From positions 1 to 64,000 of the forward strand of contig SCSG01000036.1 in assembly GCA_004322135.1 (NCBI GenBank): DNA of 64,000 bases, given 5' to 3'. Within the stretch, counting starts at the first letter, position 1, and each line of letters begins with the position of its first letter. Shown here one piece after another: positions 18,656 through 28,567 of this stretch. This DNA is from Burkholderiaceae bacterium (GTDB lineage Bacteria; Pseudomonadota; Gammaproteobacteria; Burkholderiales; Burkholderiaceae_B). The notes beneath the pieces were generated by a model. That model made no database searches. It had not been told where the DNA came from and was given only the letters and a program-made list of their open reading frames with translations. The translations under genes and the position numbers were made by a program.

Positions 18656-18874
18656 TTATTTTTTAGTGCCTACGTTGCCGATCACGCCGCCCACAGCGGC
18701 ACCACCGAGAGTGCCCATCGTGCTTCCGCCCGTCAGTATGGCACCACCGACAGCCCCCACGCCTGCACCAATGGCCGTGTTTTGTCCGCGCTTGGACATC
18801 CCACTACAGCCGCTTAGACCAAGCAGGGCTGCAGCAAGCACCGCGATACTTGCCACTCGTAATGAATTTTTCAT
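18656..18874 (-). CDS. Glycine-zipper lipoprotein
   Basis: 72 residues. A lipoprotein signal peptide (ALLGLSGC, Cys at about 23) is followed by glycine-zipper repeats (AIGAGVGAVGGAILTGG and GGAAVGGVIGNVG), as in OsmB-like outer-membrane stress lipoproteins. GAGGTGACAGC precedes ATG 18874. It lies 33 bp downstream of the BON-domain gene on the same strand, so the two probably share a transcript. Confidence 0.85.
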   Translation of the reverse strand: MKNSLRVASIAVLAAALLGLSGCSGMSKRGQNTAIGAGVGAVGGAILTGGSTMGTLGGAAVGGVIGNVGTKK

Positions 18875-18907
18875 GCTGTCACCTCTTTCGCTTCTGGTCG
18901 CTGCCTA

Positions 18908-19231
18908 TTACGGTGCGACAACAAGATTATTGTGCACTACTGCGACACCTTCGACTGAACGCGCAATTTCACCCGCACGCGTACGCTCACTTTGTGTCTT
19001 GGCAAAACCGGAAAGCTGCACGATACCCCCCTGGATCGTCTTCACAGTGATATTGGCCGCATCAGCTACTCCAAGCTCATTGGCAATCTTTGCCTTGACT
19101 TTTGCAGTCATCACAGTGCCATCAACATACTGCCCTGCGGTTTCCTGGTGATTGGCGACAGAGCAACCGGAGATCGTCACGGATGTCAATGTCATCGCCA
19201 ACGCCATTGCCACGCCATACGCTATCTTCAT
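18908..19231 (-). CDS. BON-domain lipoprotein (OsmY-like)
   Basis: 107 residues from ATG 19231, preceded by AAGGAGAGAG. A signal peptide with lipobox ISGC is followed by one BON domain (VKAKIANELGVADAANITVK then TIQGGIVQLSGFAKTQSE). BON domains bind phospholipids and OsmY-type proteins are periplasmic stress factors. The longer frame to 19267 adds a non-signal extension and is not used. Expression with the glycine-zipper gene is likely. Confidence 0.88.
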   Translation of the reverse strand: MKIAYGVAMALAMTLTSVTISGCSVANHQETAGQYVDGTVMTAKVKAKIANELGVADAANITVKTIQGGIVQLSGFAKTQSERTRAGEIARSVEGVAVVHNNLVVAP

Positions 19232-19421
19232 TTCTCTCTCCTTGAAAGGCAAGGGCTTTCCCGACACTTTCAGGGTACACCGCGAGTATCAGCCGCACAA
19301 CCGTTCAAAGCCACGCGATAACCGCTGCACACGGTAACATCCTTTTGCCTTTGGTCAGCTCCTTCTGCGACAGCAAGCCTGCGGCGCACGGCCGTCCCGG
19401 CAGATCGTCGTCACGGCATCC

Positions 19422-21134
19422 TCATCTCAGGAAGTTGTCACGCAACAACGAAATCACCTCACGGGCACGTCCGTCAAGCACAGCCTTCACACCGAACAAT
19501 GCTGTCGACATGACCTGGCCGGCGTGGACTTCAGGTGGCATGACCAGCTCGAGACGATTGACGGGGACGTCGAGCAGGGCGGGCCCCTCCTCTGCCAGCC
19601 AGGCAGTCATGACGCCCTCCAGCTCGCTTGCAGTATTCGCGCGATAGCCCGCGATCCCGCACGCTTTTGCCAGTGCGACAAAATCAGGATTGTCCAAGGC
19701 TGTGTAGGCGTCTAGCAAGCCCTCTACACGCTGCTCCATTTCCACGAAGCCGAGTGATGAATTGTTGAATACCAAAATCTTGACAGCCAATTTTTCCTGG
19801 CGAAGCGTAAGCAAATCGCCCAATAGCATGGTCAAACCTCCATCACCCGCCAAGGCAATCACTTGGCGTTTCGGGTAGGCGGCCACAATTCCCATGGCTT
19901 GCGGGTAAGCGTTGGCCATTGTGCCGTGCAACAGGCTGATCAGAAAGCGGCGAGCGCCCGTTGCTCTGATGTGGCGCAAGCACCAAACCATGGGACTCCC
20001 GCCATCAGCAGTGAAGATGGCGTCATTGGCTGAGAGCTGATCCAGCATTTTTGCAACAAACTGGGGATGTATTAGCTCCGGGTCACTTTCCTTGGTCGAC
20101 TCATCGTACTCTTTCAGGTCCTGCTCCCAACGCTTGAGAGCTTTATCCAGATGTGCGGTGTCGTCCTTTTGTTCCAATAAAGGAAGAAGCGCACTGATCG
20201 TGTCATTGATATGCCCGACGAGTCCCATGTGGATGGGTGCGCGGCGGCCCAGATGGCTGGCGTCGCAGTCAATCTGCACAACCCGATGCTTGTCTGCCCA
20301 GAATTGGGTGTAGGCAAAATCCGTGCCGAGGCAAAGGACGACTTCAGCATCGTCTATGGCATCGACACCCGCCCGATTTCCCAGAATGCCCGTCATGCCA
20401 ACGTGATAGGCATTGTCTGGCTCGATGAATTCTTTTGCGCGAGTGGTGTGGGCAATGGGAGCCTTGAGCCGATCTGCCAGATGCACAAGCTCATCGTGTG
20501 CGTTCGATGCGCCAATGCCGGCATATATTGTGACGGAACGTGCGTCGTTGAGCAGCTTCGCCAACCGCATCAGCTCATCGTCCGATGGCCTCAGGACAGC
20601 GTTGGGGCGGTGCACCGACCAAGCTAGCCCGTCTGGACAATCTTCCTTGAACATATCGCCGTTGACTATGATGACGGCGACCCCATGCAGGTTTAGGGCT
20701 GCCTGAGCAGCCATGGCCGTAATACGTCGTGCCTGCTCGGGATGCGACACATATTCACAAAACACCGAAGCCTGTTCATAGATTTTGCGCTGGTCGAGCG
20801 CCTGTGGGAAACCCAGCCCGACTTCACGCCGGTCTACGTCTGAAGCGATAAGCACCACCGGTGCGCCGTTGCGATGACTTTCAAAAATGCCATTTGCAAA
20901 GTGCAGGCTGCCAGGGCCACAGGTGCCGGCGCACACCGCCAACTCACCCGTCATGTAGGCTTCGCCTCCTGCTGCCAGAGCACCCGCCTCTTCGTGACGA
21001 ACGTGCATCCAGCGCAATGGGCTTTGACGCAACGCGTCGGTGAAATGATTGATGGTGTCACCGACGATACCCCAGCAACGTTTAGCACCGGCTTGAACAA
21101 GCGTATCGACAATGACTTCTGAAACCTTCGCCAT
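19422..21134 (-). CDS. poxB: Pyruvate dehydrogenase (quinone) PoxB-like, ThDP enzyme
   Basis: 570 residues with the three-domain ThDP fold: an N-terminal pyrimidine-binding domain (RHEEAGALAAGGEAYMTGEL and CAGTCGPGSLHFANGIFE, as in PoxB), a central FAD-type domain, and a C-terminal ThDP domain (GDGGLTMLLGDLLTLRQEKL). PoxB oxidises pyruvate to acetate and CO2, passing electrons to ubiquinone, and is a stationary-phase and stress enzyme. A good GGAGAAG precedes the ATG. It begins 12 bp after the glutamate-synthase-like gene, so they form an operon. Acetolactate synthase is less likely given the N-terminal signature. Confidence 0.9.
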   Translation of the reverse strand: MAKVSEVIVDTLVQAGAKRCWGIVGDTINHFTDALRQSPLRWMHVRHEEAGALAAGGEAYMTGELAVCAGTCGPGSLHFANGIFESHRNGAPVVLIASDVDRREVGLGFPQALDQRKIYEQASVFCEYVSHPEQARRITAMAAQAALNLHGVAVIIVNGDMFKEDCPDGLAWSVHRPNAVLRPSDDELMRLAKLLNDARSVTIYAGIGASNAHDELVHLADRLKAPIAHTTRAKEFIEPDNAYHVGMTGILGNRAGVDAIDDAEVVLCLGTDFAYTQFWADKHRVVQIDCDASHLGRRAPIHMGLVGHINDTISALLPLLEQKDDTAHLDKALKRWEQDLKEYDESTKESDPELIHPQFVAKMLDQLSANDAIFTADGGSPMVWCLRHIRATGARRFLISLLHGTMANAYPQAMGIVAAYPKRQVIALAGDGGLTMLLGDLLTLRQEKLAVKILVFNNSSLGFVEMEQRVEGLLDAYTALDNPDFVALAKACGIAGYRANTASELEGVMTAWLAEEGPALLDVPVNRLELVMPPEVHAGQVMSTALFGVKAVLDGRAREVISLLRDNFLR

Positions 21135-21146
21135 AAGACTTCTCCA

Positions 21147-22796
21147 TTAATGAGCACCAGCGACTGGCCTTGCTGTCGCCCGCGTAGCCACCAGGTCGAT
21201 GGCAGGTCGGAAGCTGTTGATCTGTGCAGCCTCCCACCATTCTGAATACAGTGTGTCTTCAGGAGCGTCAAGCAAAATGCCAGCGGGCAAAAAGGCGTGT
21301 ATGCGATCAAAGGGCAACGCCGATTCCGGTCCGGTTCTATGCATCAGGTAATGGGGCTCGAGATCTTTCGGGTGCTTTAACCCCGCTGCCGCTACCATAT
21401 CAACCATTGCCGCCACGGTTTTCTCGTGGAAGCGGGCTGCCCTCTGTCCCTGAACCTCTGGCACAAGTCCACGCTGACGCGCGGGATCTTGTGTGGTTAC
21501 ACCCGTCGGACACGTGCCAAGGTGACAGCGTTGAGCCTGTATGCAACCAATCGAAAACATAAATGCGCGGGCAGCATTGCACCAGTCTGCACCCAAGGCG
21601 ATGTTACGTGCCAACCCCATGCCGGAATACACTTTGCCGCTTGCCACTAACTTGATTTCATCTTTCAGGTTGCATCCCACCAAAGCGTTGCGCATAAGTA
21701 TCAACCCTTCGATCAGGGGCATACCGACCCAATCCGACAACTCGATTGGTGCGGCACCTGTGCCGCCCTCGCCGCCGTCAACCACAATGAATTCGGGCCG
21801 TATCCCCGTCTTGATCATCGCTTTCATGATGGCGAACACTTCATACGGTTGTCCAATACACAGCTTGATGCCGACTGGCTTACCGCCTGACAGGTCACGC
21901 ATCCGTGCCGCAAATTCCAGCATTTCGATCGGATTGGAAAACGCCGAATGTCCTGCTGGCGACAGACAATCCTGATGCGCTGGTACGCCCCGGGCCAGAG
22001 CGATTTCTTCAGTCACCTTAGCGGCCGGCAGTAATCCGCCGTGGCCGGGCTTGGCTCCCTGGCTGAGTTTGATTTCCGTCATCTTGACCTGTTCGTGGAC
22101 AGCGCCATCACGAAAACGCTCTGCGTCGAAGCGACCATTCTTGTCGCGCGCGCCGAAATAACCCGAGCCCAGTTCCCAAACCAGGTCCCCGCCATTTTCC
22201 AGGTGATAAGGACTTAATCCACCCTCGCCCGTATCGTGATAGAAGCCGCCAAGTTTGGCGCCGATGTTCAGGGCACGAACAGCATTGGCTGACAAGGCGC
22301 CAAAACTCATGGCGGAAATGTTCAGGACCGAAGCTTCATAGGGTTTCCCTGTCTGGGCGTTGCGTACCAGTACGCGAGGTTCGCGTTCGGGGTCTTTTTC
22401 CGGCGCAATCGAGTGCATGAGCCAGTGGTAATCTGTGCCGCCCGGGTCCCGTTCGGTGCCGAACGGATGCGTATCAGTCTTTCCGCGTGCGCGCTCATGA
22501 ACGAGATTACGTGCCTCGAACGGGAAAGGTTGCCCCGACAGATTGTCTTCCACAATATATGCCCGCAAAAACGGGCGCAGCTTGTAAAAGAGCCAACGAA
22601 TGCGGCCCGAAACGGGATAGTTCCGCGTGATTGTCCAGGACGTTTGGAACCAGTCGTACACACCCAGAACAAGGATTGGCAGCGAGACCAGCACCAGCCA
22701 CCACCAAGCGTGCTGCCGGGTGCCTGCCCACAACGCGGACAGCGTGACTATAAACGCCACCACGGGGACAATAGTGCGTTTCAACACATTGAGCAT
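21147..22796 (-). CDS. FMN-binding glutamate synthase family protein
   Basis: 549 residues. Two hydrophobic segments at the N-terminus (about 8-45) are followed by the glutamate-synthase FMN/Fe-S core: GEGGLSPYHLENGGDLVWEL, KPGHGGLLPAAKVTEEIA, VDGGEGGTGAAPIELSDWVG and the cysteine cluster CIQAQRCHLGTCPTGV. It lacks the glutaminase domain of GltB, so it is not a full GOGAT, and its real reaction is unknown. A very strong GGAGGAGGG precedes ATG 22796. It is the first gene of a two-gene run with poxB. Confidence 0.88.
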   Translation of the reverse strand: MLNVLKRTIVPVVAFIVTLSALWAGTRQHAWWWLVLVSLPILVLGVYDWFQTSWTITRNYPVSGRIRWLFYKLRPFLRAYIVEDNLSGQPFPFEARNLVHERARGKTDTHPFGTERDPGGTDYHWLMHSIAPEKDPEREPRVLVRNAQTGKPYEASVLNISAMSFGALSANAVRALNIGAKLGGFYHDTGEGGLSPYHLENGGDLVWELGSGYFGARDKNGRFDAERFRDGAVHEQVKMTEIKLSQGAKPGHGGLLPAAKVTEEIALARGVPAHQDCLSPAGHSAFSNPIEMLEFAARMRDLSGGKPVGIKLCIGQPYEVFAIMKAMIKTGIRPEFIVVDGGEGGTGAAPIELSDWVGMPLIEGLILMRNALVGCNLKDEIKLVASGKVYSGMGLARNIALGADWCNAARAFMFSIGCIQAQRCHLGTCPTGVTTQDPARQRGLVPEVQGQRAARFHEKTVAAMVDMVAAAGLKHPKDLEPHYLMHRTGPESALPFDRIHAFLPAGILLDAPEDTLYSEWWEAAQINSFRPAIDLVATRATARPVAGAH

Positions 22797-23024
22797 AGCG
22801 CCCTCCTCCTCTTTTACGTCACAACATCAGTCTGTCACCGCAATCATGATGCACGGCCTGCTCAGCTGCTAAGGGCGTTGCTGCAGCCCTAAGCAACGCT
22901 CCCTGGATCCTTGTGTCGAATACCGCCTTCCGCCGCGAAGTAATCGAGGTTGCAGTGGGGTTCGGTAAGGCAAGCCCGCCAATTTCTCGATCAAACCCGT
23001 CAGCGCTCAGGCCGTTGTCGACAA

Positions 23025-23480
23025 CTAGGCGACTGTCTTTTGCGGAACCAGCAACACAGGCTTTGTCGATATTCTGATGAGGGCCTCCGCGACGCTACCC
23101 AGCACCAGTCGTTTGAAGCCGCCGCGGCCATGAGTGCCCACGACCACGAGATCGGCGTTGAACGTCTCGGCCTCGTGCAGGATCTGCTCAGCAGTGGTCT
23201 TTCCGGTAAGGAAGTTGTCCACGAGTCCTGTCTGGCCGTTTATGCCGTCTTTTTTCAGCCGGGAATCCGCCTCCGCGACGATTCGCTCTCCCTCCGCCTT
23301 CAATGCTTCGTAAATTGGAGCAGGATCGTACCCGGTATCGGGCATATAAAATTTTGGGTATTCGATCACATACAAGGCGAACAGCCTGGCGTTTTCATTT
23401 TTGGCCAAATGCATTGCCGCGTCAAAAGCAATATTGCCCACGTCGCTGCCATCAATGGCAACAAGAATTTTCTTATACAT
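23025..23480 (-). CDS. Universal stress protein UspA family
   Basis: 151 residues from ATG 23480, opening MYKKILVAIDGSDVGN, the typical Usp start. The ATP-binding glycine pattern GTHGRGGFKRLVLGSVAE lies near the C-terminus, followed by TKPVLLVP, so this is the nucleotide-binding type. GAAGGTGCTG precedes the ATG. It lies alone; neighbours on the minus strand include stress lipoproteins and PoxB. Confidence 0.93.
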   Translation of the reverse strand: MYKKILVAIDGSDVGNIAFDAAMHLAKNENARLFALYVIEYPKFYMPDTGYDPAPIYEALKAEGERIVAEADSRLKKDGINGQTGLVDNFLTGKTTAEQILHEAETFNADLVVVGTHGRGGFKRLVLGSVAEALIRISTKPVLLVPQKTVA

Positions 23481-23670
23481 ATCAGCACCTTCGTTTATGG
23501 AAAATAGCGTCGCATCCGGTAGCAACTGCTAGAATAACAGCGCGTATGCCAAGCCGGGTGATGGACATCGCGGGCATTTTCACCTGTTCATTAATAACCT
23601 CAGTTTCCATTCAAAAATTCAGTCTTGATGATTGCGCCGATTCTGGCCGCAATTGGGAGCTCATACTCTT

Positions 23671-24171
23671 ATGGTTATCCGCTACTCAAAAATTTTGCTT
23701 GTGTGCGCAATTGCGCTTTTTGCGTCGCTCGTCGCCTTTGGCAATATCACGGATTATGGAAGCAACTTTGCGTTCGTTCACCACGTCTTTCTTATGGATA
23801 CGATATTTCCAACTGCCACCATAAAATACCGCGCCATTGAATCTACGGTTATCCACCATCTGGGCTACAACGTGATTATTGCACTCGAAACCCTGACTGC
23901 GATACTGTGCTGGGCAGGCGCTTTTCGCATGGTCAGACGAGTCAAATTAGATGGAAAGTCGTTCCATCGCAGCAAAAACATGGCAATCGTGGGTTTGACA
24001 CTAGGGTTCCTGGTCTGGCAGGTGGGCTTTATGTCGATTGGCGGCGAATGGTTCGGCATGTGGATGTCCAAGGAATGGAATGGGGTTCCTGATGCCTTTC
24101 GCTTTTTCGCCACGATAGGTCTCGTGCTCATATATCTGGTGCACAAAGACGACGACCTGGAAGCTCAATGA
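23671..24171 (+). CDS. DUF2165-family integral membrane protein
   Basis: 166 residues with about four hydrophobic helices (ILLVCAIALFASLVAFGNI; NVIIALETLTAILCWAGAF; IVGLTLGFLVWQVGFM; FATIGLVLIYLV) and the conserved phrase TDYGSNFAFVHHVFLMDTIF of the family. The role is unknown. ATG 23671 follows GGGAGC at 23655-23660; a longer frame from 23632 is less likely. The ABC transporter cluster begins about 70 bp downstream. Confidence 0.8.
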   Translation: MVIRYSKILLVCAIALFASLVAFGNITDYGSNFAFVHHVFLMDTIFPTATIKYRAIESTVIHHLGYNVIIALETLTAILCWAGAFRMVRRVKLDGKSFHRSKNMAIVGLTLGFLVWQVGFMSIGGEWFGMWMSKEWNGVPDAFRFFATIGLVLIYLVHKDDDLEAQ

Positions 24172-24238
24172 CCGGTTCGCGTTAGCATGGCAGTACCTAC
24201 GGCGATCTCTGCGCTGTGGAAGAGGTGGGGAGTGGAAA

Positions 24239-24931
24239 ATGCTGACGCTGGATTCGATTACCAAGAGTTTTGGCGGTGCGCATCCGCGTGGCGTTCTGGA
24301 CAAGGTCAGCCTTGCGTTGCAGCCTGGTGAGTATGTGGCGGTCATGGGCGAGTCGGGGGTGGGCAAGTCAACGCTACTCAACCTCATTGCCGGGCTCGAT
24401 AGCCCCGACAGCGGCCGGATTGTTTTCGACGGACAAGACGTTGGTGGCCTTACTGACGAGGAAGCCACGCTTTTGCGGCGGCGTGCAATGGGTTTCGTGT
24501 TCCAGGCGTTTCACGTGCTGCCATATTTGACCGTGGCGCAGAACGTGGCCTTGCCGTTACTGCTTAACGGAGTGGCACGTCGCGACGCGATGGTTCGTGC
24601 AAGTGCCATGCTTGCCGAGGTGGGCCTTGCGGGGCGTGACGATAGCCTGCCGCGGGAACTTTCCGGTGGCGAAACCCAGCGTGTGGCAATCGCCAGAGCG
24701 CTCGTGCATAACCCAAGGCTGCTGCTGGCTGACGAACCCACCGGCAATCTCGACGCCGATACGGCGTCGCAAATTCTGACATTGCTGCGCGAGCGGATAA
24801 AACATAGCGCCGGATCCACTGCGGGGTTGCTGGTAACGCATTCGGCGCACGCTGCTGCCACCGCCGATCGAGTGTTGGTGCTGACGGCACATGGCCTGAC
24901 GGTGCCCCACCCCGCCTCGCAGCTAGCCTAG
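24239..24931 (+). CDS. ABC transporter ATP-binding protein (LolD/MacB type)
   Basis: 230 residues with Walker A (GESGVGKST), the Q-loop region FQAFHVLPYLTVAQNV, signature LSGGE within PRELSGGETQRVAIARAL, and Walker B LLLADEPTGNLDADT. The sequence type is that of ATPases that drive FtsX-like permeases in mechanotransmission or lipoprotein sorting. ATG 24239 has GGGGAGTGG upstream. The permease gene follows 19 bp later and the CrtC/AttH-like gene overlaps the permease, so the three form one operon. Confidence 0.93.
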   Translation: MLTLDSITKSFGGAHPRGVLDKVSLALQPGEYVAVMGESGVGKSTLLNLIAGLDSPDSGRIVFDGQDVGGLTDEEATLLRRRAMGFVFQAFHVLPYLTVAQNVALPLLLNGVARRDAMVRASAMLAEVGLAGRDDSLPRELSGGETQRVAIARALVHNPRLLLADEPTGNLDADTASQILTLLRERIKHSAGSTAGLLVTHSAHAAATADRVLVLTAHGLTVPHPASQLA

Positions 24932-24950
24932 CCCAATCGGGATCGTTATC

Positions 24951-27476
24951 GTGCGAGCGCCGCTTTACCTTTCACGTATTCTGTTGGCCGGCGAGTTTCG
25001 TACGCATTTTTCTCGTGTCGTCATCTGTGTTTTTGCTGTTGCAATCGGGGTGGCGCTGGGATACTCGGTTCATCTTGTCAACTACGCTGCGCTGGCTGAA
25101 CTGGCGCAGGCGACGCGCGCCGTCACGGGTCAGGCCGATCTGGAAGTGCGTGGACCACGCACTGGCTTTGATGAAGCGCTCTACCCTCGCCTGGCACGCC
25201 TTCCGGAGGTGGCAGCCGCGAGTCCCATGGTGGAGGTAGAGGCGCATTTGCCCGGGCACCAAGGCGCGCTCAAGCTATTGGGTGTCGATGTCTTTCGCGC
25301 TGCCGCGGTCAATCCCGGATTAATTGGCAGTCCGGCAAAAGACACGGCCGACAGACTGATTTACCTTGAGCCGGACACAGTGTTTCTGTCTCCGGCCGCG
25401 CTGACCTGGCTTGGCCTCAAGCCGGGCGACACTCTTCTTGTTCAGGCCGGTCTGGGCACGGTTTCGTTGCGAATTGCCGGCACCTTGCCCGTCACGAGCA
25501 GCGGCCTGCGGGTGGGCGTCATGGATATTGCGGCCGCACAGTGGCGTTTCGGACGGCTGGGGACATTAAGCCGCATCAATCTGAAGCTAAGGCCAGGGGT
25601 GGATGTTGCCGCGTTCCGTGAAAAGCTTGCTGCCCTGTTGCCGCCTGGCGTGGCAGCGACAAGCCCTGGCAACACCCAGCGCGTGACATCGAATCTTTCC
25701 AGAGCTTATCGGGTGAATCTTGACGTCCTCGCGCTGGTGGCACTCTTTACCGGAGCCTTCCTGGTGTTTTCCAGCCAGGCGCTGTCGGTCATCCGGCGAC
25801 GCTCACAGCTTGCGTTGTTGCGTGCACTGGGCATGACGCGCGGTGGCGTGTTGCGCCTGATATTTGCCGAAAGCCTGGTTCAGGGTGTGGCGGGCTCCGC
25901 TATTGGCATTGCGCTTGGCGTGGGCGTTGCCGCCGAGGTGCTGCACTTTGTAGGCGGTGATCTGGGTGGCGGCTATTTTCCGGGTTTGAAGCCGCGCGTG
26001 CACGTTGACCTTATCACTGCCCTTGTTTTTGCGGCGCTCGGCATCGCTGCAACGTTGATTGGCGGTGCAGCGCCTGCGTGGGAAGCTTCTCGGGCCAGGC
26101 CTGCCCTGGCACTCAAAGCTGGCGATGAGGAAACACCGCTTGAGCGCTTGCGCGCGATTTGGCCCGCTCTTGGTCTGATCGTGCTGGGTGTGCTGTTGAC
26201 CATGGCGCCACCAGTAGCTGGCCTGCCCGTGTTCGGGTTCGTTGCCGTGGCGTTGCTGTTAGTAGGAACCATTTTGTTGATACCGCGCCTTGCGCATGGC
26301 TTTTTCGCGGTATTGCCACATGGCCCGAGCCTTGTCGAATATCTCGCTGCAGCGCGGCTCTCGGGTGCCTCAGGACGTGCAGCCATCGGCCTGGCCGGTG
26401 TTCTCGCCAGCTTCAGCCTGGTTGTGGCCATGGCAATCATGGTGACAAGTTTTCGCGTTTCATTCGACCGATGGCTTGACGTGACTTTACCCGCTCAGCT
26501 CTACGTGCGTGCCGCGCCCGATGGAGACACGGCGTATTTTTCACCAAGCGAGCAAACGGCCATCGCATCGGCTCCTGGTGTTGCAAAGGCTGAATTCCTG
26601 CGTACGACCCGCCTGTTGCTGAACCCTACCCTGCCCCCCGTGGCACTCATGGCCAAACCCGTCGACAAAAATGACCCGGGTGCACGTCTGGCGCTGATTG
26701 GCCATTTCATCGTACCGGCACCGGGCAGGCCGCCGCCCCTCTGGATCAGCGAGGCCATGACAGATCTTTACGGAATGCATGTCGGCGATCATGTGAAGAT
26801 CCCGATTGCAGGTCGATGGATTGCATTCACGATTGCAGGTGTCTGGCGCGACTATGCGCGCCAGTATGGTGCGATTGTCGTGGACCTGGACGAGTACCGT
26901 CGCCTGACTGGTGATATGCGCGTGACGGACGCGGCATTGTGGTTCGTGTCTGGCGTTGGGCCCGCCCGTTTCGTGCACGAGCTGGCCCAGCGGCTGCCCG
27001 ATGCCAGCCGGATTCGTTTTGAAGACCCTGCTCAAATTCGTACTGCCAGTCTACGCATCTTCGACCGCAGTTTCGCCGTTACGTATCTGCTTGAAGCGGT
27101 GGCCATAGTTATTGGGCTCTTCGGGGTGGGAGTCAGCTTCGGCGCGCAGGCGTTCGCGCGTGCTCGTGAATTCGGCATGTTGCGGCATGTAGGCGTGACG
27201 CGCCACCAGATCGGATTGATGCTCGCCCTGGAGGGTGCACTGCAGGGCTTGCTGGGTGTTGCAGTGGGGCTGGTGCTAGGTGGCGGGATTGCATTGATCC
27301 TGGTGCGGATCATCAATCCTCAATCATTCCACTGGACAATGGCCCTGCACGTGCCATGGGTCATACTGAGTGTTGCTGCACTGACCATGATCACGCTGGC
27401 GGCGCTGACAGCTCTGGTCAGCGGGAAGCGTGCCATGTCCGTTGGTGCCGTGCGCGCAGTGAGGGAGGACTGGTGA
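24951..27476 (+). CDS. FtsX-like ABC permease
   Basis: 841 residues. An N-terminal helix (about 13-33) is followed by a periplasmic MacB-PCD-like domain and three-helix FtsX blocks, with a second duplicated unit (helices near 245-370, 410-500 and 700-825). This is the ten-helix duplicated architecture of LolC-related YbbP-type permeases. Translation appears to start at GTG 24951. The stop overlaps the next gene start (GTGA). The system probably moves a hydrophobic or envelope molecule; the substrate is not evident. Confidence 0.9.
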   Translation: MRAPLYLSRILLAGEFRTHFSRVVICVFAVAIGVALGYSVHLVNYAALAELAQATRAVTGQADLEVRGPRTGFDEALYPRLARLPEVAAASPMVEVEAHLPGHQGALKLLGVDVFRAAAVNPGLIGSPAKDTADRLIYLEPDTVFLSPAALTWLGLKPGDTLLVQAGLGTVSLRIAGTLPVTSSGLRVGVMDIAAAQWRFGRLGTLSRINLKLRPGVDVAAFREKLAALLPPGVAATSPGNTQRVTSNLSRAYRVNLDVLALVALFTGAFLVFSSQALSVIRRRSQLALLRALGMTRGGVLRLIFAESLVQGVAGSAIGIALGVGVAAEVLHFVGGDLGGGYFPGLKPRVHVDLITALVFAALGIAATLIGGAAPAWEASRARPALALKAGDEETPLERLRAIWPALGLIVLGVLLTMAPPVAGLPVFGFVAVALLLVGTILLIPRLAHGFFAVLPHGPSLVEYLAAARLSGASGRAAIGLAGVLASFSLVVAMAIMVTSFRVSFDRWLDVTLPAQLYVRAAPDGDTAYFSPSEQTAIASAPGVAKAEFLRTTRLLLNPTLPPVALMAKPVDKNDPGARLALIGHFIVPAPGRPPPLWISEAMTDLYGMHVGDHVKIPIAGRWIAFTIAGVWRDYARQYGAIVVDLDEYRRLTGDMRVTDAALWFVSGVGPARFVHELAQRLPDASRIRFEDPAQIRTASLRIFDRSFAVTYLLEAVAIVIGLFGVGVSFGAQAFARAREFGMLRHVGVTRHQIGLMLALEGALQGLLGVAVGLVLGGGIALILVRIINPQSFHWTMALHVPWVILSVAALTMITLAALTALVSGKRAMSVGAVRAVREDW

Positions 27477-28567
27477 AAAAGGTTGTATTGCTTGCGGCCT
27501 GGTTTTGGAGTGTATGCGTCGCGTTCGTACCCGTGGCCGTCGCATCGCCGTCGGCGTCTGTTGTGTATCCGGCCGTGAAGCCGGGGCTTGTTCTGAGTTT
27601 CCCGCGTGATTACGGCGCCCACCCTGCGTTCCGTACGGAATGGTGGTACGTGACGGGCTGGTTGAATGCCGACTCCGGCACGCCGCTGGGATTTCAGGTG
27701 ACCTTCTTTCGCTCGCGCCCACAGCTGGACCCTTCGAATCCCAGTCATTTCGCGCCGGATCAACTCCTATTTGCACACGCCGCACTTTCTGACCCGAAAG
27801 TCGGCAGGCTGCAGCACGCACAACGCTCAGCACGCGGCGGCTTCGGCCTGGCCGACGCTCGGGTTGGTGATACGGATGTGCACATCAACGACTGGTCACT
27901 GAAAAGGAATACGGACAACACCTTAAGCGCGTTTGTGAAGACTGACGACTTCATCCTCGAAATCAGGCTTGAACCAACTCAACCCCTTCTTTTGCAAGGG
28001 CGGTCCGGATACAGCCAGAAGGGACCGAGGCCGGCCCAGGCGAGCTACTACTATAGCCAGCCGCAAATGAAAGTAACCGGCTTCGTCACTCGCCACGGTG
28101 GGAAACAGGCGGTTCATGGAACCGCGTGGCTTGACCATGAATGGTCGTCCGCGCTGCTGGACAGCCGAGCCGTTGGCTGGGACTGGACGGGGATCAACTT
28201 TTATGATGGCAGTGCTCTTATGGCGTTTCGAATCCGCGACAAAAGTGGCCACAAGCTTTGGGCGGGAGGCTCGTTTCGACGGGCTGGCGGTGCAACTACC
28301 GTATTGCTTCCGTCGGCGATCAATTTCGAGGGAAAGCGTATTTGGCAATCGCCGCATACTGGCACCGAGTACCCCGTGTCGATGATCGTGAACGCCGGCG
28401 ACGTAGCCGTTGATCTCGAGCCGCTGATGGACGACCAGGAGCTTGACAGCCGCGCCAGTACAGGCGCCGTTTACTGGGAAGGTGCCGTGATCGCAAAGCA
28501 TGAGGGAAAGCCCGTCGGGCGCGGTTATCTGGAGTTGACTGGGTATTTCCACCCACTCGGGTTTTGA
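27473..28567 (+). CDS. Lipocalin-like CrtC/AttH-family secreted protein
   Basis: 364 residues starting at GTG 27473 within the permease stop (GTGA), with GGGAGG just upstream. A signal peptide (VVLLAAWFWSVCVAFVPVAV) is followed by the family pattern FRTEWWYVTGWLNADSGTPL and GFQVTFFRSRP, and later GTAWLDHEWSS with GWDWTGINF, as in the lipocalin-like CrtC/AttH family. Members accompany FtsX-type ABC transporters in many proteobacteria. The biochemical role is unknown; carotenoid hydratase activity is not implied because no carotenoid genes are nearby. Confidence 0.88.
   Translation: MKKVVLLAAWFWSVCVAFVPVAVASPSASVVYPAVKPGLVLSFPRDYGAHPAFRTEWWYVTGWLNADSGTPLGFQVTFFRSRPQLDPSNPSHFAPDQLLFAHAALSDPKVGRLQHAQRSARGGFGLADARVGDTDVHINDWSLKRNTDNTLSAFVKTDDFILEIRLEPTQPLLLQGRSGYSQKGPRPAQASYYYSQPQMKVTGFVTRHGGKQAVHGTAWLDHEWSSALLDSRAVGWDWTGINFYDGSALMAFRIRDKSGHKLWAGGSFRRAGGATTVLLPSAINFEGKRIWQSPHTGTEYPVSMIVNAGDVAVDLEPLMDDQELDSRASTGAVYWEGAVIAKHEGKPVGRGYLELTGYFHPLGF

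Noticed and set aside
22875-22899. Hairpin GCGTTGCT/AGCAACGC upstream of the glutamate-synthase-like gene
   Set aside because: The stem is 8 bp with a 9-base loop and no T-run on either strand, so it was not called as a terminator.
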